Shown piece after piece: positions 17,818 to 26,236 of a stretch of 64,000 bases of DNA. Under the pieces are notes generated by a model. The model did no database searches. It saw only the letters and a program-made list of their open reading frames with translations, and had not been told where the DNA came from. Location of the stretch: positions 186,001 to 250,000 of the forward strand of contig NZ_MUYG01000008.1 in assembly GCF_002155425.1 (NCBI RefSeq). The letters are read 5' to 3'. The position numbers were made by a program, and so were the translations under genes. Position 1 is the stretch's first letter; each line of letters begins with the position of its first letter. The DNA is from Erythrobacter donghaensis (GTDB lineage: Bacteria > Pseudomonadota > Alphaproteobacteria > Sphingomonadales > Sphingomonadaceae).

Positions 17818-17953
17818 CCTCCCCGTTCGGAACGAATGGGGAGGTGGGCGAGGCCGTCAGGCGTCGCTCGGAGGGGTCATTCCTGTTGGCGCTTGCCCCT
17901 CCGTCAGCCGCCTGCGGCGTCTGCCACCTCCCCATCCCTGCGGGACAGGGAGG
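17818..17953. repeat. Complex palindromic intergenic element (MITE-like)
   Basis: About 136 bp made of two facing imperfect arms (17835-17877 and 17893-17937) that share ATGGGGAGGTGG and CGGAGGGG. Each is capped by its own hairpin (CCTCCCC...GGGGAGG at the left, CCTCCCC...CAGGGAGG at the right). It lies between the DUF465 gene and rcdA. No coding content. Confidence 0.7.
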
Positions 17954-18079
17954 AACTGACGCGATTCATCCTTAACAACCCATCAATTCTGTTCCCGGAA
18001 GGGACGGATGTGAAAATTGCTTGGAAAGTAACCATAGTCATATGGCGGCCCGCGTCGGCCAAGCGTAGGCATGTGCGAC

Positions 18080-18541
18080 ATGGCTCGCACCACCAGTCTT
18101 TCGCGCCCGATCATTGAGGCGCTCTACTCCGAGGCGCTCGTTCTGGCGGACGAGGTGCGCGCGGTGTTCGCGGCCGGCGTCCGCGAACCGCTGGCGGGTG
18201 AGGACGCTTTCGCGCGTCTCGCGCTGTCGACGGAAGGCCTCAAGACCACCACCCGGATGATGCACGTGCTCGCCTGGCTGCTCAACCAGCGGGCGCTGTT
18301 TTCGGGCGAGCTCAGCGAAAATCAGGTGCGTCTGCACGGCGCGCTGCCGCCCGATCGCGGCTCGGACGAGGCGCAGCTGGCGCTGCTGGAGCCCGAGACC
18401 CGCGAGCTGATCGCCGATACCGAAAAGCTCCACCAGCGCATCGCCCGGCTGGACGAGGCATGGCGCCAGCATTTCGAAATGACCTCCCCGGCGCGCGCCT
18501 TTCAAGACCGGATTGGGCGGGAGCTGGGAAGGTTCGGTTAG
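18080..18541 (+). CDS. rcdA: DUF1465 protein, RcdA homologue
   Basis: 153 aa from the ATG at 18080 (MARTTSLSRPIIEALYSEAL); an ATG at 18071 is also in frame but lies too close to the AGG. DUF1465 is the family of Caulobacter RcdA, a three-helix adaptor that helps ClpXP degrade CtrA at the G1-S transition. The helical body includes LYSEALVLADEVRAVF, AFARLALSTEGLKTTTRMMHVLAWLLNQRALFSGEL and an acidic Glu-rich region. The family assignment is fairly firm; a role in CtrA turnover in this organism is inferred from Caulobacter. Confidence 0.82.
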   Translation: MARTTSLSRPIIEALYSEALVLADEVRAVFAAGVREPLAGEDAFARLALSTEGLKTTTRMMHVLAWLLNQRALFSGELSENQVRLHGALPPDRGSDEAQLALLEPETRELIADTEKLHQRIARLDEAWRQHFEMTSPARAFQDRIGRELGRFG

Positions 18542-18544
18542 GGA

Positions 18545-20017
18545 CTACGCGGCAGCGAGGGCCTTCTTCCACGCCGCCAGCCTTGCGTCCCTGACCGCAT
18601 CCTCCATCGCCGGTGCGAAGGTCGCGAGCCGCCCGCGCATTGCCTGCGCCGCGCTGGCGAGGTCGGGGTAGAGCCCCGCGCCCGCCGCCGCCAGCATCGC
18701 CGCGCCCAGCGCCGTCGTCTCGACAAAGCCGGGCCGCTCGACCGTGACGCCCAGCATGTCGGCGAGGTCCTGCGCCATCCAGTCGTTAGCCGCCATGCCG
18801 CCATCGATCCGGAGCGTCTCCCACGGCGCGCCGTCGGCGGTGAAGGCGGCGCACAGGTCGTGGGTCTGGTGCGCCATCGCCTCCAGCGCCGCGCGGGCGA
18901 GCTGCGCCTTGCCGCTCGCAAAGCTGAGCCCCGCGATCACGCCGCGCGCCTCGGCCTGCCAGTGCGGTGCGCCGAGGCCGGAGAGCGCGGGCACGATCAC
19001 CACGCCGCCCGCATCCGGGATCGAGCGCGCCAGCGCCTCGGTCTCGGCGGCGACCTCGACGATGCCGAGCGAATCCCGCAACCACTGCACCAGGCTCCCC
19101 GCGACGAAGACCGAGCCTTCGATGGCATAGGTGCGCGCACCCTCGATCTGGGTCAACACCGTGCCGAGCAGGCGATGGGTCGAACGCGGGATCGTCTCGC
19201 CGTTGCAGGTCAGCACGAAGGCCCCGGTGCCGAAGGTCGCCTTGGTCTGGCCCGGTGCAAGGCACGCCTGCCCGATGGTCGCCGCCTGCTGATCGCCCGC
19301 CAGCCCGGTGATCGGGATCGCCCGGCCCAGCAGCGCCGGATCGGACATGGCGAGCGGCCCGGCCATGTCGACCACGCCCGGAAGCGCCGACAACGGCACG
19401 CCGATGAGATCGCAAAGACCCTCATCGAACTGCGCGTCCTCCAGCCCCATCAACAGCGTGCGGCTGGCGTTGCTGGCATCGGTGATATGCGCCGCCCCGC
19501 CGGTGAGCTTCCATGTCAGCCAGCTCTCGACCGTGCCGAAGGCGAGCGTGCCCTTGTCCGCCGCCGCGCGCACTTCGGGAACGTTGTCGAGCATCCAGCG
19601 CATTTTGGTGCCCGAGAAATAGGGGTCGAGCAGCAGCCCGGTGCGTTGCTGCACCCCGGCCTCATGCCCCGCCTCGCGCAGCGCCATGCAGAAGGGCTCG
19701 GTGCGGCGGTCCTGCCAGACGATGGCGTTGGTGAGCGGCTCGCCGCTCTGGCGATCCCACGCCACCACGGTCTCGCGCTGGTTGGTGATACCGATGCAGG
19801 CGATCATCGCCGCCCCGCCCGCCTTGGGCAGCACCTCGCGCGCGCAGGCGAGGGTTGTGTCCCAAATTTCGCGCGGATCGTGCTCGACCCAGCCGCTTTG
19901 CGGGTAATGCTGCTTCAGCGGCGCCTGCGCGCTGGCGACCAGCACGCCGTCACTCGCGAACAGCATCGCGCGGGTGGAAGTGGTGCCTTCGTCGAGGACG
20001 AGGATGTAATCAGACAT
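18545..20017 (-). CDS. glpK: Glycerol kinase
   Basis: 490 aa FGGY-family kinase making glycerol-3-phosphate from glycerol and ATP. The N-terminal signature is YILVLDEGTTSTRAMLF. Substrate-binding segments follow (TNQRETVVAWDRQSGEPLTNAIVWQDRRT, FSGTKMRWMLDNV), then the second domain (GLAGDQQAATIGQACLAPGQTKATFGTGAF) and the FGGY C-terminal part (LSGLGAPHW, RIDGGMAANDWM). The full length is normal. No glycerol facilitator, dehydrogenase or glp regulator is adjacent. It converges on rcdA with three bases between stops. Confidence 0.96.
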   Translation of the reverse strand: MSDYILVLDEGTTSTRAMLFASDGVLVASAQAPLKQHYPQSGWVEHDPREIWDTTLACAREVLPKAGGAAMIACIGITNQRETVVAWDRQSGEPLTNAIVWQDRRTEPFCMALREAGHEAGVQQRTGLLLDPYFSGTKMRWMLDNVPEVRAAADKGTLAFGTVESWLTWKLTGGAAHITDASNASRTLLMGLEDAQFDEGLCDLIGVPLSALPGVVDMAGPLAMSDPALLGRAIPITGLAGDQQAATIGQACLAPGQTKATFGTGAFVLTCNGETIPRSTHRLLGTVLTQIEGARTYAIEGSVFVAGSLVQWLRDSLGIVEVAAETEALARSIPDAGGVVIVPALSGLGAPHWQAEARGVIAGLSFASGKAQLARAALEAMAHQTHDLCAAFTADGAPWETLRIDGGMAANDWMAQDLADMLGVTVERPGFVETTALGAAMLAAAGAGLYPDLASAAQAMRGRLATFAPAMEDAVRDARLAAWKKALAAA

Positions 20018-20080
20018 AGGGAACCCTCTCTCTTTTCCTGTCTCCTAGCCGCGCTCGGAGCACGAAGTCGAGATGCGTCT

Positions 20081-20171
20081 CCCCGCCCCGGGCTTGACCC
20101 GGGGCCCAGCTTCCTTCCCGCTTGCCCCATCCAAAAAAGCAGCGGGGTCCCGGGTCAGGCCCGGGACGGGG
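20081..20171. repeat. Palindromic intergenic repeat
   Basis: Inverted 27-bp arms (20081-20107 and 20145-20171) with core CCCGGGCTTGACCCGGGG and three mismatches between arms. It is related in sequence and layout to the repeat at 7472-7562. It occupies the divergent region between glpK and the MBL hydrolase gene. Confidence 0.8.
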
Positions 20172-20198
20172 GTTGCCGACAAGGAAGCACAGGCCCAA

Positions 20199-21113
20199 AT
20201 GAACCCCATGGTCACGATCCCTCCCCAGCCTTGGCCCACCGGCCTTGCCGATGATGTCGAACCGCTGGTGCGCCGCGTGCTCGCGCCCAATCCCTCGCCC
20301 TATACCTTTACCGGCACCCAGACCTATGTGGTGGGCGAGGCGACGGGGCCGGATTGCGCGGTGATCGATCCGGGGCCGAACGATCCCGACCATATCGAGG
20401 CGATCCTCGCCGCGATTGCGGGGCGCAAGGTCATTGCGATCATGTGCACCCACACCCATCGCGACCACTCCCCCGCCGCCGCGCCGCTGGCCGAGCGGAC
20501 GGGCGCGCCGATCGTCGGCTGCGCGCCTTTGGTGCTGGCGGTGGACGTTTTGGAGAAATGGGGGCCGCGCTCGGACGAAGCTTTCGATCCGACCTACGCC
20601 CCCGACCGCGTGCTCGAAGATGGCGAGGGGATGCGCGGCACCGGCTGGACGCTCACCGCCGTCGCCACGCCGGGGCATACCTCGAACCACCTGTGCTTCG
20701 CGCTGGAGGAGAGCGGCGCGCTGTTCACCGGCGATCACGTGATGGGCTGGTCGACCAGCGTCGTCATCCCGCCCGATGGCGACATGGGCGATTACATGGC
20801 GAGCCTCGACAAGCTGATGGCGCGCGATGATGTGCGCTATCACTCGGCCCACGGCGCGGCGATCGAGAAGCCGAAGCAGCTCGTCCGCGGCATGATCGGC
20901 CACCGCCGCCAGCGCGAGAACCAGATCCTGCGCCTGCTGGGCGAGGCTGCGCGGCCCGTGAGCGACTTCATCCCCGCCATGTACAAGGGCCTCGACCCGC
21001 GCCTGATCGGGGCGGCCGAAATGAGCGTCACCGCGCACCTCATCGATCTGGAAAAGCGCGGGCTGGCCGCTATGGCAGGCGATATCTGGCACATCGGGAA
21101 GGGCGCAGAATGA
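20199..21113 (+). CDS. MBL-fold metallo-hydrolase (LACTB2-like)
   Basis: 304 aa from the ATG at 20199, with AAGGAAG 13 bases upstream; the frame runs open back through the repeat but that part is not gene-like. The metallo-beta-lactamase fold has the zinc motif THTHRDHSPAA (HxHxDH), then ATPGHTSNHLCF, LFTGDHVMG and a final SAHGAAI. A C-terminal winged-helix part (about 230-300) has RRQRENQILRLL and MSVTAHLIDLEKRGLA. This is the LACTB2/glyoxalase II-like layout. The physiological substrate is unknown. The stop overlaps the next gene's start. Confidence 0.9.
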   Translation: MNPMVTIPPQPWPTGLADDVEPLVRRVLAPNPSPYTFTGTQTYVVGEATGPDCAVIDPGPNDPDHIEAILAAIAGRKVIAIMCTHTHRDHSPAAAPLAERTGAPIVGCAPLVLAVDVLEKWGPRSDEAFDPTYAPDRVLEDGEGMRGTGWTLTAVATPGHTSNHLCFALEESGALFTGDHVMGWSTSVVIPPDGDMGDYMASLDKLMARDDVRYHSAHGAAIEKPKQLVRGMIGHRRQRENQILRLLGEAARPVSDFIPAMYKGLDPRLIGAAEMSVTAHLIDLEKRGLAAMAGDIWHIGKGAE

Positions 21114-21934
21114 TGAAGACGACACTCAAGGCGGGGCTGGCCGCTGCACTGGTCATACTGGCCTGCGGGCCGCTCGCCGCACAGGAGAGCCCGCAGCAGG
21201 CCTTCACGGCGGCTGTCGGTTCGCTCACTCAAAGGCTCGGCCCGGTCGAAAGCGGGCTTGAGATCGCGACCACCGATGCCGCCGCCAATGCCGCCGATCT
21301 TGCCGCGATCGAGCAGGCGCTGGACGCCTTTGGCACGCCCGCCTTCCCGCTCGATGGCTTCGCCACCTTCGAATCCGTTTGCGAGCCGCTCAACCGCCTG
21401 TCGGTGCGGCACGTGCTCGACGGCGCTTCGGCGCTGCGCCGCCCGGCCGATGCCGCGCCGCCGTCCGCGGCAGAAATCCAGACCTTCACCGCCCAGCTTC
21501 AGACGCTGCAGTTGCAGAATGCCGCGCGCTATCAGGACGCGGTTACCGTGCTTTCGGCGGGTGGGCTGCGCTGCATGGTGAAGCACTTCCCGACGCTGTC
21601 GGCGTTTCTCGCCGGCTTGCCCGAGGCCGAACGCACGCCCATCCGCATCGATGGCGCGCGCAAGATGCGGCAGGGCGGCGCGCAGACGCTGATCGGCTTC
21701 ACGATGGCGCTGCGCGATCCGGCCACCACGCCCGCCAACAAGGCGCGTCTGAGCACCTATCTGGCCGAGGTCGCCGATCCCCTCGCCGCCGCGCTGACGC
21801 CCGAACTGCGCGCCTATGTCACCGCTACGATCGACCAACTGCCCGCGACGCAGGATGCCGATGCGCTGGCGACGACCGCGCTGGTGACAACCGCGATGGC
21901 GACCACGGCGTGCGAGGATCTCTGCCGCTACTGA
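21110..21934 (+). CDS. Hypothetical exported protein
   Basis: 274 aa with a signal peptide (MMKTTLKAGLAAALVILACGPLAAQ), so probably periplasmic. The mature part is Ala-rich and helical, with a conserved-looking VCEPLNRLSVRHVLDGAS and GLRCMVKHFPTLSAFLAGL. Cysteines near the middle and the C-terminus (TACEDLCRY) could form disulphides. It overlaps the MBL hydrolase stop (ATGATGA), so it is co-translated with it. No family recognised. Confidence 0.8.
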   Translation: MMKTTLKAGLAAALVILACGPLAAQESPQQAFTAAVGSLTQRLGPVESGLEIATTDAAANAADLAAIEQALDAFGTPAFPLDGFATFESVCEPLNRLSVRHVLDGASALRRPADAAPPSAAEIQTFTAQLQTLQLQNAARYQDAVTVLSAGGLRCMVKHFPTLSAFLAGLPEAERTPIRIDGARKMRQGGAQTLIGFTMALRDPATTPANKARLSTYLAEVADPLAAALTPELRAYVTATIDQLPATQDADALATTALVTTAMATTACEDLCRY

Positions 21935-22005
21935 CACGCTTTTCGCTCGAAAAACGTGGGCCAGTGCCTATATCGGCGGCTCCTGATGTTATGGGGACTG
22001 AGACG

Positions 22006-23007
22006 ATGAGCCTGCTGACCCGCAACCCCACCGGCACCGATCTGCTGGCCGAGATTGACCGCCTCCGCAAGGAGAAGAACGCGGTGATCCTCGCGCATTA
22101 CTACCAGACGCCGGACATTCAGGACATCGCCGACTTCGTGGGCGACAGCCTCGAATTGTCGCGCAAGGCGGCGGCGACCGATGCGGACGTGATCGCCTTT
22201 TGCGGGGTCAAGTTCATGGCCGACACCGCCAAGATCCTCTCGCCGCAGAAGACCGTTATCCTGCCCGACATGGACGCCGGGTGCTCCCTTGAAGACTCCT
22301 GCCCGCCCGAGAAATTCCGCGCCTTTCGCGAAGCCCACCCCGATCACATCGCGCTGACCTACATCAACTGTTCGACCGAGGTGAAGGCGCTTTCGGACGT
22401 GATCGTCACCAGTTCCAGCGCCGAGACGATCCTTGCGCAGATCCCGCCCGAACAGAAGATCATCTTCGGCCCCGACCGGCACCTGGGCGGCTATCTCAGC
22501 CGCAAGTTCAACCGTGAAATGCTGCTGTGGCCCGGCGTGTGCATCGTGCACGAAGCCTTCTCCGAGACCGAATTGCTCAAGCTCAAGGAGCAATACCCCG
22601 ATGCGCCGATCGCCGCGCACCCGGAATGCCCGCCAACGATCATCGACCACGCGGACTATGTCGGCTCGACCAGCGGCATCCTGAACTTCGCCAAGACCTT
22701 CCCCGGAGACACCCTGATCGTCGCGACCGAGCCGCACATCATCCACCAGATGGAAAAGGCTCTGCCCGAAAAGACCTTCATCGGCGCGCCGGGTGCGGAC
22801 GGGAACTGCTCGTGCAACATCTGCCCCTACATGGCGCTGAACACGATGGAGAAGCTCTACATCGCGCTGCGCGACCTCTCACCGCAGATCGAGATCGAGG
22901 AAGGCATCCGCCTGAAAGCCAAGCGCAGCCTCGACCGGATGCTCGAGATGGCAAGCGGCACGGTCGGCATGGGGGATCTCGGCAGGGTCGCGTTTTCAGG
23001 GGATTAG
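22006..23007 (+). CDS. nadA: Quinolinate synthase A
   Basis: 333 aa from the ATG at 22006 (MSLLTRNPTGTDLL), with GGGGAC upstream; another in-frame ATG lies at 21991. A 4Fe-4S enzyme that condenses iminoaspartate with dihydroxyacetone phosphate to quinolinate in NAD biosynthesis. Family segments are KNAVILAHYYQTPDIQDIADFVGDSLELSRKA, FCGVKFMADTAKIL, DMDAGCSLEDSC, YINCSTEVKALSDVIVTSSSA, HPECP, STSGIL, and the C-terminal GNCSCNICPYMALNTMEKL with a cluster cysteine. nadB and nadC are not adjacent. Confidence 0.95.
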   Translation: MSLLTRNPTGTDLLAEIDRLRKEKNAVILAHYYQTPDIQDIADFVGDSLELSRKAAATDADVIAFCGVKFMADTAKILSPQKTVILPDMDAGCSLEDSCPPEKFRAFREAHPDHIALTYINCSTEVKALSDVIVTSSSAETILAQIPPEQKIIFGPDRHLGGYLSRKFNREMLLWPGVCIVHEAFSETELLKLKEQYPDAPIAAHPECPPTIIDHADYVGSTSGILNFAKTFPGDTLIVATEPHIIHQMEKALPEKTFIGAPGADGNCSCNICPYMALNTMEKLYIALRDLSPQIEIEEGIRLKAKRSLDRMLEMASGTVGMGDLGRVAFSGD

Positions 23008-23070
23008 AGCGAATTCCCAAGCTAGGGAAGCGGAATAGCAAGCGATTCAGTGGCCCGGTAGATTGGGCGC

Positions 23071-23241
23071 ATGAAGCACATCTCAGAAATCGTCCGCGCC
23101 TTCATCAAGGCAGACCAGCCGCGCTTAGGCTTGATAGCGTTGACCATCTATTGCGCCAGTGCCGTGGCCGTGGCGCATGCCGCCCTAGGTGCCAGCTTTC
23201 GCTGGCATGACGTGGTGTGGTTGTGGCACCAGCTTTCCTAA
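23071..23241 (+). CDS. Possible 56-aa small membrane protein
   Basis: Short frame MKHISEIVRAFIKADQPRLG with one hydrophobic segment (LGLIALTIYCASAVAVAHAA) and a Trp-rich end (WHDVVWLWHQLS). No good ribosome-binding site. The C-terminal third (23181-23212) is encoded by a copy of the palindromic repeat that flanks the GIY-YIG gene, so the original C-terminus may have been replaced. Coding status is uncertain. Confidence 0.3.
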   Translation: MKHISEIVRAFIKADQPRLGLIALTIYCASAVAVAHAALGASFRWHDVVWLWHQLS

Positions 23242-23275
23242 CGCGTCACCCCAGCGAAAGCTGGGGCCTCGGGCT
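23181..23275. repeat. Pair of palindromic repeats related to the GIY-YIG unit ends
   Basis: 23181-23212 matches 27 of 32 positions of the right end of the GIY-YIG unit (25225-25256). 23244-23269 is identical to the first 26 bases of its left end. Here the two face in the opposite order (right-type then left-type), with 31 bp between them and no gene. Confidence 0.75.
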
Positions 23276-23480
23276 GTCATTTACTACGCTCCTCAAATGG
23301 TGCGGCGGCTTTGTCGACATTATGACCAACTGACGGCAAGAGGTATTCCAGACAGGTGTTATTAGCAACTTGGCTGCGCCCGCGATGTAGCACCACAAAA
23401 ACAAGACCGCCTTTTCGGGCGATTGATCCGCACCGCCACGGGCGCGGCTGGCACAATCCCGGACACTGGGGAACACTCAC

Positions 23481-24812
23481 ATGACCGCGCGCATCAGGCT
23501 TTGGTGGCTGACTCTCAAGGGCAGCTACTGGTTCTACCCGGCGGTGCTGGCGATCGGCGCCTTTGCGCTGTCGTTGACGACGCTGCATCTCGACCGCACC
23601 ACCAACACCGCATGGCTCGCCGAAATCGGCCTGATGGAGCTGGCCGGGCCCGACAGTGCATCGGACATCTTGGTGCTGGTGGCGGGCGCGATGCTGGGCG
23701 TTGCCTCGACCGTGTTCTCGATCACCATTGCCGCGGTCGCCTATGCCAGCGGCACCTATGGCCCGCGGTTGCTCAACAATTTCATGGAGGATCGCGGCAA
23801 TAAGGTCAGCCTTGCGGTCTTCATCGCGACCTTCGTGTTCTGCGTGAACGTGCTGCGCACCATCAGGCACGACGGCGCGAAGACCACTGGCTTCAACGGC
23901 GAGGTGTTGGAGCTGACCTCCTTCGTGCCCAACCTGTCACTGCTGATCGCCTACGGGCTGATCATCGTCTCGGTCGGTACGCTGGTCTATTTCCTGCACC
24001 ACATCCCATCCTCGATCCGCATCCACACCGTGCTCCAGACCATCGGAGAGCGGCTGATCGACGATATTCGCGAGGTCTATCCCGAAAAGCCCTCGGCCCC
24101 CGCGCCCGCCCGCGATGCCGAGGGCGCGCCGATCACCGCCACCCACACGGGCTATGTCCAGTCGATCAGCTTCGATGCGCTCGCGACGCTGGCCGCGGCG
24201 ACGGCCACGCGGATCACGCTCGACTGCCGCACCGGCGATTTCGTCCATCCCGGCATGGTGCTGGCCCGCTGGACGCGCGATGAGGATGGGGAAGAGGGCG
24301 CGCCGTTCGATTCCGCCAAGGCGCGCGACGCTTTCATGCTGGGCGGGATGCGGACCTCGGATCAGGACTTGCGGTTTCTGGTCGATGAGCTGGTCGAGAT
24401 CGGCCTGCGCGCGCTGTCGCCGGGGATCAACGACCCCTTCACCGCGATCACCGCGATGCACTGGCTGGGCGCCGCCACCGCCGAACTGGGGCAACGCGAC
24501 CTCGACCACCAGAGCGGCGATGACGAGAGCGCGGCGGGGCAGCGCGTGATGCGGCGCGTGGTCACCTTTGCCGACTATGTGCGCCGCGGCTTCGGCTCGA
24601 TGCGCAGCGGCGTGGCGACCAGCCCGCTGGCGGCCATGGTGGCGCTGGAAACCATCGCCAATGCCGCGCAGGTCCTCAACGACGAGACCCGCCGCGCCGA
24701 TCTGATGCGCGAGGCCGCGCTGCTGTTCGAACAGGCCGGCACGGCGCTGGTCGGCCCCGATCTCGCGATGGTCGAAGCGCGGTATCGTGCGATCGAGGCA
24801 GCGGGCGGTTAG
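23481..24812 (+). CDS. DUF2254 family membrane protein
   Basis: 443 aa. Four membrane segments in the N-terminal half: WFYPAVLAIGAFALSLTTL, ILVLVAGAMLGVASTVFSITIAAVAYASG, VSLAVFIATFVFCVNVL and LSLLIAYGLIIVSVGTLVYFLHHI. A soluble C-terminal domain contains YVQSISFDALATLAAA, ALSPGINDPFTAITAMHWL and RRADLMREAALLFEQAG. The segment 'SPGINDPFTA' is a hallmark of DUF2254, whose function is unknown. Confidence 0.88.
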   Translation: MTARIRLWWLTLKGSYWFYPAVLAIGAFALSLTTLHLDRTTNTAWLAEIGLMELAGPDSASDILVLVAGAMLGVASTVFSITIAAVAYASGTYGPRLLNNFMEDRGNKVSLAVFIATFVFCVNVLRTIRHDGAKTTGFNGEVLELTSFVPNLSLLIAYGLIIVSVGTLVYFLHHIPSSIRIHTVLQTIGERLIDDIREVYPEKPSAPAPARDAEGAPITATHTGYVQSISFDALATLAAATATRITLDCRTGDFVHPGMVLARWTRDEDGEEGAPFDSAKARDAFMLGGMRTSDQDLRFLVDELVEIGLRALSPGINDPFTAITAMHWLGAATAELGQRDLDHQSGDDESAAGQRVMRRVVTFADYVRRGFGSMRSGVATSPLAAMVALETIANAAQVLNDETRRADLMREAALLFEQAGTALVGPDLAMVEARYRAIEAAGG

Positions 24813-24876
24813 GCGCGCGCGGCTGTGCCAATCTCGCTGTCATGGGTTGGAGCGGGTCAGGGCCTTGTTCGCCTTT

Positions 24877-24908
24877 CGTCACCCCAGCGAAAGCTGGGGC
24901 CTAGGGCG
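24877..24908 (+). repeat. Left inverted repeat of the GIY-YIG unit
   Basis: 32 bp starting CGTCACCCCAGCGAAAGCTG; folds as CCCCAGC-GAAA-GCTGGGG. It differs from the right arm at one base. Its first 26 bases recur exactly at 23244-23269. Confidence 0.9.
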
Positions 24909-24929
24909 GCCCTGTGATAAGCCATCGCG

Positions 24930-25223
24930 ATGGAGCGCGGCGGCTACATCTACATCATGACCAACAAGCGCTACGGCGTGCTCTACACCGGCGTCACCAG
25001 TGACCTTCCGGCACGCATCATGCAGCACCGCGAGGGTAAAGGCGGGGCCTTCACCTCCCGTTACAAGTGCACCCGGCTGGTCTATATCGAACACCACCCC
25101 ACAATCGAGGACGCCATTGCTCGCGAGAAAGCGATCAAGGCCTGGCAGCGCATGTGGAAGATCGAGGCGATCGAGAAGCAGAACCCGTCTTGGGATGATC
25201 TTTTCCTCACGATCAACGCTTAG
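24930..25223 (+). CDS. Small GIY-YIG nuclease domain protein
   Basis: 97 aa, a stand-alone GIY-YIG domain of the UPF0213/YhbQ type. The first motif appears as GGYIYIMTNKRYGVLYTGVT (GIY as GYIY, YIG as YTG). The catalytic Arg lies in LPARIMQHREGKGGAFTSRY, and the conserved Glu region is EDAIAREKAIKAWQRMWKIE. LVYIEHHP is also typical. GIY-YIG domains cut DNA with one metal ion, but the role of these small versions is not established. The gene lies precisely between two inverted 32-bp repeats, suggesting it processes or spreads them. Confidence 0.9.
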   Translation: MERGGYIYIMTNKRYGVLYTGVTSDLPARIMQHREGKGGAFTSRYKCTRLVYIEHHPTIEDAIAREKAIKAWQRMWKIEAIEKQNPSWDDLFLTINA

Positions 25224-25224
25224 T

Positions 25225-25256
25225 CGCCCTAGGCCCCAGCCTTCGCTGGGGTGACG
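25225..25256 (-). repeat. Right inverted repeat of the GIY-YIG unit
   Basis: Inverted copy of 24877-24908 with a single difference (GAAG for GAAA in the loop). It begins one base after the GIY-YIG stop codon and ends seven bases before the converging DMT transporter stop. Confidence 0.9.
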
Positions 25257-25263
25257 ATGAAGG

Positions 25264-26166
25264 CTATTTCGCCCTAGCCCTGCTCACCGCCAGCGCCGCG
25301 CCGACCAGCACCATGCCGACGATATCGAGTGGGGAGAGCACCTCGCCGAACGCCAGCCAGCCATAGATCGAGGCGACCACCGGCTGGGTCAGCAGCGCGA
25401 GGCCGACCACCAGCGGCGGGAAATATTTGAGCGCGAAGACCATCAGCCCCTGCCCGATCAACTGGCTGCAGACGAACAGGCCGATCACCGGCGTCCAGTC
25501 GGTCGGCCACACCGGCTCGCCCAGCAGCAGCGCGATGGCCAGCAGCACCGGCGCGCCGAACAGGCTGACCCAGACCAACAGGCTCCATGATCCGAATTGT
25601 CCGCGCGCGCCCTGCAACGTCAGCAGATAGACCGCATATAGCAGCCCCGCGGTCACGCTGAACAAGTCGCCCACCAGCGTTTCGTGGCTGATCTCCAACG
25701 AGCGGCCCAACAGGATCGCCGCGCCGGTCAGCGCGAAGATGATCGCCAGCCACTCCAGCCGCCCCGGCAGGGTGCGCGCGACCAGAAAGCCCCAGAACAA
25801 GAGCACGATCGACCCGGCATTGCCGAACAGCGTCGCATTGCCCAGCCGGGTCATCCCGATACCGATGTGCCAGCTGGCGAGATCGAGCGCGAAGGTCACC
25901 GCGCCCAAGGCCACCAGCGCCAGCGTTGTGGCGGGCATTCCCGTCAGCCGCTGGCCGTTGGCGCGGGCCAGCAGCACGAGGAAGGGCAGCGCCAGAAACA
26001 GCCGCCAGAACCCGGCGGCGACGGGGCCGGTGTCCGCCACCCGCACGAACCACGGCCCGATCGCGAGCGCGACATTGCCGCCGATCAGCGCAAGCAGCAG
26101 CAGCCATGCCGCCGGAGGGGCGCGTTCGCCGACAAGTTCTGCTTTGCCCGCACCCTCATTTTCCAT
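25264..26166 (-). CDS. DMT-superfamily (EamA) transporter
   Basis: 300 aa with about ten hydrophobic segments arranged as two EamA repeats, for example WLLLLALIGGNVALAIGPWFV and LFLALPFLVLLARA in the first, and LFSVTAGLLYAVYLL and LVGLALLTQPVVASIYGWLAFGE in the second. The sequence 'LLTQPVVASIYGWLAFGE.L...DIVGMVLVGAALA' is the usual closing helix pair. It is probably an exporter of a small metabolite; the substrate cannot be told. It is divergent from the Old Yellow Enzyme gene. Confidence 0.88.
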   Translation of the reverse strand: MENEGAGKAELVGERAPPAAWLLLLALIGGNVALAIGPWFVRVADTGPVAAGFWRLFLALPFLVLLARANGQRLTGMPATTLALVALGAVTFALDLASWHIGIGMTRLGNATLFGNAGSIVLLFWGFLVARTLPGRLEWLAIIFALTGAAILLGRSLEISHETLVGDLFSVTAGLLYAVYLLTLQGARGQFGSWSLLVWVSLFGAPVLLAIALLLGEPVWPTDWTPVIGLFVCSQLIGQGLMVFALKYFPPLVVGLALLTQPVVASIYGWLAFGEVLSPLDIVGMVLVGAALAVSRARAK

Positions 26167-26236
26167 GCTTGCGCCCTAGCCTCGCGCCCCCCAATTGGAT
26201 AGCCAATCGCAACCGACGCTGAAGGATTACCCACAC

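Larger units (their letters stand above)
24877..25256. mobile_element. Compact GIY-YIG unit bounded by 32-bp inverted repeats
   Basis: A 380-bp unit with a left arm 24877-24908 and a right arm 25225-25256 that are inverted copies with 31 of 32 bases identical. It encloses exactly one gene (GIY-YIG nuclease, 24930-25223), whose stop codon sits one base before the right arm. Each arm is itself a hairpin (CCCCAGC / GCTGGGG). No target duplication was found. Whether it moves is inference; other copies of the arms at 23181-23275 show the sequence is dispersed. Confidence 0.55.
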
